Origin: JAYEIA01 sp964472505
GTDB taxonomy: Bacteria; Bacteroidota; Bacteroidia; Bacteroidales; JAADGE01
Direction: 5' to 3'
Assembly (NCBI GenBank): GCA_964472505.1
Contig: CAYYQW010000106.1
Coordinates: 1 to 10,062 of the forward strand
Length of the DNA: 10,062 nt
The position numbers were made by a program, and so were the translations under genes. Positions 5,120 to 10,062 of this stretch are shown here, one piece after another. Numbering within the stretch: position 1 is the stretch's first letter; every line of letters starts with the position of its first letter. The notes under the pieces are model-generated. The model worked only from the letters and a program-made list of their open reading frames with translations. It ran no database searches and was not told where the DNA came from.

Positions 5120-7168
5120 ATGACAAAAAAAACACCGCCATACTATTTTTTCCGCATCCTCTTAACGGGTTTCTTTATTTACGGAATGCTTATTTTTCCG
5201 TACTACAGTATATTAAGGCTTAATCAGTTTACGGCTGTAATACCGGAAACTGAACTTAACAGCCTTAAAAACGATATTGAAAAAGCAAAAAGCGGCATCC
5301 ATAGCCACACAAAACCCGGCGAAAACATCGAAAAAATTTTCAAAGAAAATCAAGTTCAACTCCGGACACAAAAATTTCAAAACATTCTTGCAGTTTTTCT
5401 TATTTTATTAGTAACAGCCGCTAACATTCCGGTTAAAATTTACTTTCGGAAAAAACGTAAAAAGCAAAGCATTCCCCCCAAAATATCCGCCTATACAAAA
5501 CGCTATATACGCCGGCTTCCGCTCTTTAACTCAGCCGTTTTATTTTTGCCTTTGATTTTGGGTGACTTTCTTGTTATCAAAGAAATAATATCACTTCCGG
5601 ATTATCCGAACGAGTTTCTGTATAACGAAAAGCACTTGGTTTTCGTGCATATCATCGCATCGCTGCTTACGGGAATTTTTATTTACTATTGGCAAAAAAA
5701 CCGTTTGCAATTTGTGTATTTAGAACATATTTTCCCGCCGGAAGAGTTACAAACCGTAGCCGACTCAAAACACAGAAATAAAGTGAGCCGATACTTTTGG
5801 GCCGTCAACCTGATTACCATTCTTTTTCCCATTATAATGGTAAGTTTTTATCTTTCAACAAGCATCACGCAATTCAGCCAATTTGACCGTCCGGATTTCA
5901 GCCCCGAACAAAAAGAAATACTTTTTAACGAAACCATCAGCATAAAAAGGCTGATGACTCCAGAAAAATACATGAAATACGGCATGTTCATAAATGCCGA
6001 CAATACCTACATCATGCTTTGGGGGCTTTTACAAAGCACCATCTCGGCACTTATTTTTTTGGCTTTCTTCATCACCTGGTCGGTACGCCTTGTGGTAAAA
6101 CCCATAAACGAACTGCTGGCCAACATGCAAGCAACCGGAAAAGGGAATATGGGCATATACGGCATTGTAAGAAGCAACGATGAAATCGGACAGTTGTCAG
6201 CCGAGTACAATAACATGTCGGAGCGGCTGAAGAACTATTTTGATGAAGTAAACGACCTGAATAAAAATCTGGAGCAAAAGGTTATAGAACGCACCCGAAC
6301 AATCAGCGAGCAAAAAGAAGAAATTGAAAGCCAAAGAGATAATCTGATTCATAAAAACAATGAGATTGAAGCTCAAAACGAAGAAATAATACAACAACGC
6401 GATATACTGTCGGATCAGAAAAAAGAAATAACCGACAGTATTGCATACGCACAGCGCATACAAAATGCCGTAATGCCTGAGAATACTGCTTTTGGCAAGG
6501 AGCGCTGCCTGGTTTTTTTCAAACCCAGAGATGTAGTTAGCGGTGATTTTTATTATTTCAATAAAAAAGATAAGCTGAAAATATTTTCTGCCGCCGATTG
6601 CACCGGGCACGGCGTACCGGGTGCTTTTATGAGCATGCTCGGAATTTCTTTCCTCAACGAAATCGTACAAACACATCCGCCCAAAGCTTCCGTAATTTTG
6701 GAAGAACTGCGAATGAAAGTAAAAAAATCGCTTCGACAGTACACTCACGATGCCCGCCAAAAAGACGGAATGGATATGGCGCTTTGCATACTGAACGAAG
6801 AAACCGGACAACTACAATATGCCGGTGCGTATAATCCTCTAATCATTATCAGAAATCAAACTTTAATTGAACATAAAGCCGTTCGGAATCCAATCGGAAT
6901 TTATCTGAAAGAAAAAGCATTTCAGAATATTGAAATCGATTTGCAAAAAAATGATATGGTTTATCTCTTTTCAGACGGATACCCGGATCAGTTTGGAGGA
7001 AAATCCGGCAAGAAATTTAAAACTAAACGATTTAAAGAATTGCTCAGATCCATTGCCGAACAAAGCATAACCCAACAAAAACTAAGCTTGGAACACAGTT
7101 TGGAACAATGGAAAGGCAATTATGAACAAACCGATGATATAATTATTATCGGAATACGTATCGAATGA
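5120..7168 (+). CDS. Membrane HAMP-SpoIIE (PP2C-type) serine/threonine phosphatase
   Basis: The 682-residue protein is a membrane sensor with a cytoplasmic phosphatase. About six hydrophobic helices are visible (10-30, 88-106, 136-156, 172-191, 226-247, 297-322), with non-membrane loops at 31-87 and 248-296 that could sense an external signal. A HAMP linker follows (about 323-375; KPINELLANM ... NDEIGQLSAEYNNM), then a long coiled coil (376-440, rich in Glu, Gln and Lys). The catalytic domain occupies about 441-682. Metal-binding acidic residues are in VSGDFYYF (D476), AADCTGHGVPGAFMS (D493), FSDGYPDQFGG (D619) and TDDIIII (D672/D673), so it should be active. Such enzymes typically dephosphorylate STAS-domain anti-anti-sigma proteins or similar targets; none is encoded nearby, so the substrate is unknown. 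Confidence 0.92.
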   Translation: MTKKTPPYYFFRILLTGFFIYGMLIFPYYSILRLNQFTAVIPETELNSLKNDIEKAKSGIHSHTKPGENIEKIFKENQVQLRTQKFQNILAVFLILLVTAANIPVKIYFRKKRKKQSIPPKISAYTKRYIRRLPLFNSAVLFLPLILGDFLVIKEIISLPDYPNEFLYNEKHLVFVHIIASLLTGIFIYYWQKNRLQFVYLEHIFPPEELQTVADSKHRNKVSRYFWAVNLITILFPIIMVSFYLSTSITQFSQFDRPDFSPEQKEILFNETISIKRLMTPEKYMKYGMFINADNTYIMLWGLLQSTISALIFLAFFITWSVRLVVKPINELLANMQATGKGNMGIYGIVRSNDEIGQLSAEYNNMSERLKNYFDEVNDLNKNLEQKVIERTRTISEQKEEIESQRDNLIHKNNEIEAQNEEIIQQRDILSDQKKEITDSIAYAQRIQNAVMPENTAFGKERCLVFFKPRDVVSGDFYYFNKKDKLKIFSAADCTGHGVPGAFMSMLGISFLNEIVQTHPPKASVILEELRMKVKKSLRQYTHDARQKDGMDMALCILNEETGQLQYAGAYNPLIIIRNQTLIEHKAVRNPIGIYLKEKAFQNIEIDLQKNDMVYLFSDGYPDQFGGKSGKKFKTKRFKELLRSIAEQSITQQKLSLEHSLEQWKGNYEQTDDIIIIGIRIE

Positions 7169-7201
7169 AATCCTTTTTACAAACTATAAATTTTTAACAT
7201 T

Positions 7202-10062
7202 ATGAAATACCAATTTAAAACATTTAGCCTGCTTATTGTGGCTGTGTTGTTTTTTCAGCTTTCGCTGAATGCTCAAAAATCCATGCTCAAAGTTGAGAAC
7301 TATGAGTTGGACAACGGCCTCACGGTAATTTTAAACGAAGACCACACTAAACAAAAAGTATTCGGCGTGGTGGCCGTAAAAGCCGGAGCCAAAGACGACC
7401 CGGCGGATGCCACCGGAATGGCTCACTACCAAGAACACATGCTGTTTAAAGGCACCCAAGAACTGGGTACCGTTAACTGGGAGGAAGAGAAAAAGTATAT
7501 TGACGAAATCTTTTCGCTTTACGATGAACTCGGTAAAACAGAAGATGAAGAAAAACGTGCCGAAATTCAGAAAAAAATTAACGAAGCCTCTCTAAAAGCC
7601 AATGAATATGCCATACCCAATGAGCTCAGCAACATCATAAAAGCCATGGGAGGCACTTCGCTGAATGCCGGAACCGGTTGGGATCAAACCCTCTATTACA
7701 ATGCATTTCCTCCCGGGGAAATTGAGCGCTGGTTGGATCTTTACAGCCACCGTTTTATAAATCCCGTATTTCGCGGTTTTCAAGCTGAATTGGAAGTGGT
7801 TTATGAAGAAAAAAACTTGTATAACGACCGTTTCCAAACGCAACTGATTGAAGCATTTAACCGCAATTTTTACAAAAATCATCCCTACGGGCAGCAGACG
7901 ATTATCGGAACCGCCGATGATCTTAAAAATCCGTCGCTTACCAAAATGTACCAATTTTTCAAAACTTGGTATGTGCCCAACAATATGGCTTTGGTGATAA
8001 CCGGTGATTTCGATACCGAAAAAATCAAACCCATTATAGCCGAAAAATTCGGTCGATTGGAAACTGCTGAAATACCCGAAAGAAAAGTATATGAAGAAGC
8101 GCCTTTTGAAGGCCGTGAGTTTTTTGAAGACCGTTTAAGCCCCATTAAAATGGGTATTCTGGGTTTTAGAACCGTTCCTTCCGGACATCCCGACGAAACG
8201 GCTTTAAATATGGCCAATAAAATTCTCTCAAACCGCAACCAAACCGGTTTATTAGACAAACTTGCCATTGAAAACGAACTTTTGGGAGCTTTTGCTTTTC
8301 CCATGATTCAAAACGACCACGGCGGTACGCTGTTTATGTTCATACCAAAAATTATGGGACAAAGCCTTGAAGACGGCGAACAATTAGTGTTGGAAAAAAT
8401 TGAAATGCTTAAAAAGGGTGATTTTTCCGATAAACATTTCGAGGCCGTTAAACAAGACACATACACCGACTTTGTAAGAGGCTTGGAAAGCTTGGAAAGA
8501 AAAGCAACACTCTTTGCATCCGTTTATATGCGCGGGCAAGATGTGGATGACTACCTGAACCAACCCGAAAAGATAAAAGCCGTCAGCAAACAAGATATTA
8601 TAGACGCAGCCAACAAATACTACGGTGACAACTACTTGGCTTTCCACTCCAAAATGGGATCGCCCGATAAAGAAAAAATTGAAAAACCCGGCTACGAACC
8701 TTTAATTACCAATACTAACAAAAAATCAGAATTTGCCAAACGCTTTGAGGAAATTCCGGTTATGAATACCGAAATCAAATACATTGATTTCGACAAAGAT
8801 CTTGCTTCGGCCAAAGCCAAAAACGGAACACCGGTATATATAGCCGAAAATACGATAAATGATATTTTTTCGCTGGAATATAAAATTGCTCACGGCGAAC
8901 TGAAGGAACCACTCTTAAAATACACCGCCCAACTAATGAGCCTTGCCGGTACCGAAGACAAAGACGTAAATCAAATAAAATCTGAATTTGCCGCATTGGG
9001 AAGCTCTTACAGCGTTTCGGTAAACGATGATTATTTGAGCATACGGCTTAACGGTATTGAAGAAAATCTGGAAGCATCTTTAAAACTGCTCAACGAACTG
9101 CTTACAAAAACACAGATTGAGCAAGAAAAGATTCAGACCGTTGTGGAAGGCGAGCAATCCGTCCGCAAAATGGAAAAATCGGAACCCGATAATGTAGCCT
9201 CAGCACTTTTTGAATACATTAAATACAAAGATGAATCAGACTACATCAACCGACTGACAATAAAAGAAATAAAAAAATTAGAAACGGCTAATTTAGTTGA
9301 GAAACTCAATGAAGCATTGGGCTATGAAGCCGAAGTTTTCTTTGCCGGCAAAACCGACAAAAACGATTTTGTGAAATTGGTAAACAATTATCTCACTTTC
9401 AGCAAAGCACCCAAAGCATCGGATGCACCCACTGAGCAAAAAGTTGAAGCATACACCGAAAATACGGTTTTCTTGGTGGACAAACCCAAAGCACTGCAAA
9501 GCAAAATTTTCTTTTTAATCAACGGGAAACCTTATGACTTAGAAGAAAAACCGGCAATAGAAGCCTTTAATCAATACTTCGGCGGCGGATTTTCCGGTTT
9601 GGTATTGCAGGAAATCAGAGAGTATCGCTCCATGGCCTATTCAGCGGCTGCTTTTTACAACGCTCCCGCAAAAGAAGGTTTCAATACCATATTCTACGGA
9701 TACATTGGTACGCAAGCCGACAAAACCGTAAATGCCATTGAAATTTTCAATGACTTGGTAAGAGACATGCCTCAAAAAACGGAACGTACCGAAATGATTG
9801 CTCACTATCTTAAACAATCGGCACTAACGGCCACGCCTTCTTTCCGCCAATTGGCACAACAAGTAAACCGTTGGCAAACCGAAGGTTACAAAGAAGATCC
9901 GCGCAAAATGAAAAGCGAATTTTACGAATCGCTGACTTTTGATGATATACTGAAATTCTACAAAGAAAACATTCAAGACAAACCTATGGTAATAGCCATA
10001 GTAGGCGATAAAGATATGATGGATGTTGAAAAACTCAGTGAATTCGGAACCATAAAAGAAAT
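7202..10062 (+). CDS. Exported M16-family (pitrilysin-like) zinc metallopeptidase, 3' end cut by window
   Basis: The frame is open from ATG 7202 to the window edge (953 codons plus two bases). The N-terminus (KYQFKTFSLLIVAVLFFQLSLNA) is a signal peptide, probably cleaved near residue 24, so the enzyme acts in the periplasm or cell envelope. The inverted zinc motif HYQEH gives ligands H75 and H79 and catalytic E78. Downstream E196-x6-E203 (in AELEVVYEEKN) fits the third ligand and its supporting Glu. The first M16_C domain includes YVPNNMALVITGDFD (257-271). The second half is the usual catalytically inactive copy and keeps the Arg-Tyr substrate-binding pair in IREYRSMAY (R806, Y813). A charged helical insertion lies at 92-135. 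The sequence around 985 (GDKDMMDVEKLSEFG) suggests only a short tail is missing. It starts 33 bases after the phosphatase. Confidence 0.95.
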   Translation, partial: MKYQFKTFSLLIVAVLFFQLSLNAQKSMLKVENYELDNGLTVILNEDHTKQKVFGVVAVKAGAKDDPADATGMAHYQEHMLFKGTQELGTVNWEEEKKYIDEIFSLYDELGKTEDEEKRAEIQKKINEASLKANEYAIPNELSNIIKAMGGTSLNAGTGWDQTLYYNAFPPGEIERWLDLYSHRFINPVFRGFQAELEVVYEEKNLYNDRFQTQLIEAFNRNFYKNHPYGQQTIIGTADDLKNPSLTKMYQFFKTWYVPNNMALVITGDFDTEKIKPIIAEKFGRLETAEIPERKVYEEAPFEGREFFEDRLSPIKMGILGFRTVPSGHPDETALNMANKILSNRNQTGLLDKLAIENELLGAFAFPMIQNDHGGTLFMFIPKIMGQSLEDGEQLVLEKIEMLKKGDFSDKHFEAVKQDTYTDFVRGLESLERKATLFASVYMRGQDVDDYLNQPEKIKAVSKQDIIDAANKYYGDNYLAFHSKMGSPDKEKIEKPGYEPLITNTNKKSEFAKRFEEIPVMNTEIKYIDFDKDLASAKAKNGTPVYIAENTINDIFSLEYKIAHGELKEPLLKYTAQLMSLAGTEDKDVNQIKSEFAALGSSYSVSVNDDYLSIRLNGIEENLEASLKLLNELLTKTQIEQEKIQTVVEGEQSVRKMEKSEPDNVASALFEYIKYKDESDYINRLTIKEIKKLETANLVEKLNEALGYEAEVFFAGKTDKNDFVKLVNNYLTFSKAPKASDAPTEQKVEAYTENTVFLVDKPKALQSKIFFLINGKPYDLEEKPAIEAFNQYFGGGFSGLVLQEIREYRSMAYSAAAFYNAPAKEGFNTIFYGYIGTQADKTVNAIEIFNDLVRDMPQKTERTEMIAHYLKQSALTATPSFRQLAQQVNRWQTEGYKEDPRKMKSEFYESLTFDDILKFYKENIQDKPMVIAIVGDKDMMDVEKLSEFGTIKE

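Noticed and set aside
6197..6811. Minus-strand 204-codon frame opposite the phosphatase
   Set aside because: It is a shadow of the SpoIIE coding sequence; its composition (Phe, Ile and Tyr-rich) mirrors Lys/Glu-rich codons on the real strand.
7187..7194. TAAATTTT as a promoter for the M16 gene
   Set aside because: The final G of TAnnTTTG is missing and there is no -33 TTG at proper spacing; read-through from the phosphatase is the simpler explanation.
7885..8304. Minus-strand 139-codon frame opposite the M16 gene
   Set aside because: It lies entirely inside the well-supported M16 coding sequence and shows no family signature.

Overview
The window looks like chromosomal DNA of a Bacteroidota (Bacteroidetes) bacterium. 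It is AT-rich, start codons are preceded by A/T-rich sequence rather than Shine-Dalgarno sites, and three intergenic regions carry the Bacteroidota-type -7 element TAnnTTTG, two of them with a TTG about 19-20 bases upstream. Every convincing gene is on the + strand. Species cannot be named from the sequence.

Region 1-493 has no intact gene. It holds small perfect hairpins (21-75), a 19-bp tandem duplication (206-243), a REP-like imperfect palindrome (234-291), an imperfect inverted repeat around that block (164-180 / 381-393), and a short coding-like tail (272-373) that may be gene debris. It reads as a repeat-rich intergenic island.

Region 494-2950: a short promoter-led gene for a membrane-anchored, very basic small protein (528-878) precedes an information-processing cluster: greA (1000-1479, transcript cleavage factor), a HIT-family nucleotide-binding protein (1517-1909) and tsaD (1916-2950, tRNA t6A synthesis). 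The greA promoter (898-927) is followed directly by a strong terminator-like hairpin with a GCAA tetraloop and a T-run (939-985), all upstream of the greA start. This suggests leader attenuation and a ~45-nt leader RNA, resembling the arrangement at E. coli greA. It is the most interesting signal in the window.

Region 2951-10062: a second promoter (2967-2997) leads a tightly packed series of five genes with gaps of 7, 2, 19 and 33 bases. They are a uridine phosphorylase-like enzyme (3052-3924), a SirB1/transglutaminase-core-like protein with HEAT-like and TPR-like ends (3932-4822), a small three-helix membrane protein of unknown function (4825-5100), a six-helix membrane HAMP/SpoIIE-type PP2C phosphatase (5120-7168), and an exported M16-family zinc peptidase that runs off the right edge (7202-10062).

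Most of the window is housekeeping or common Bacteroidota content. I see no CRISPR array, tRNA, rRNA, transposase, prophage or defence system. The less-explained elements are the greA leader, the orphan basic membrane protein, the substituted SirB1-like protein, the membrane phosphatase with its small neighbour, and the repeat island at the left edge.
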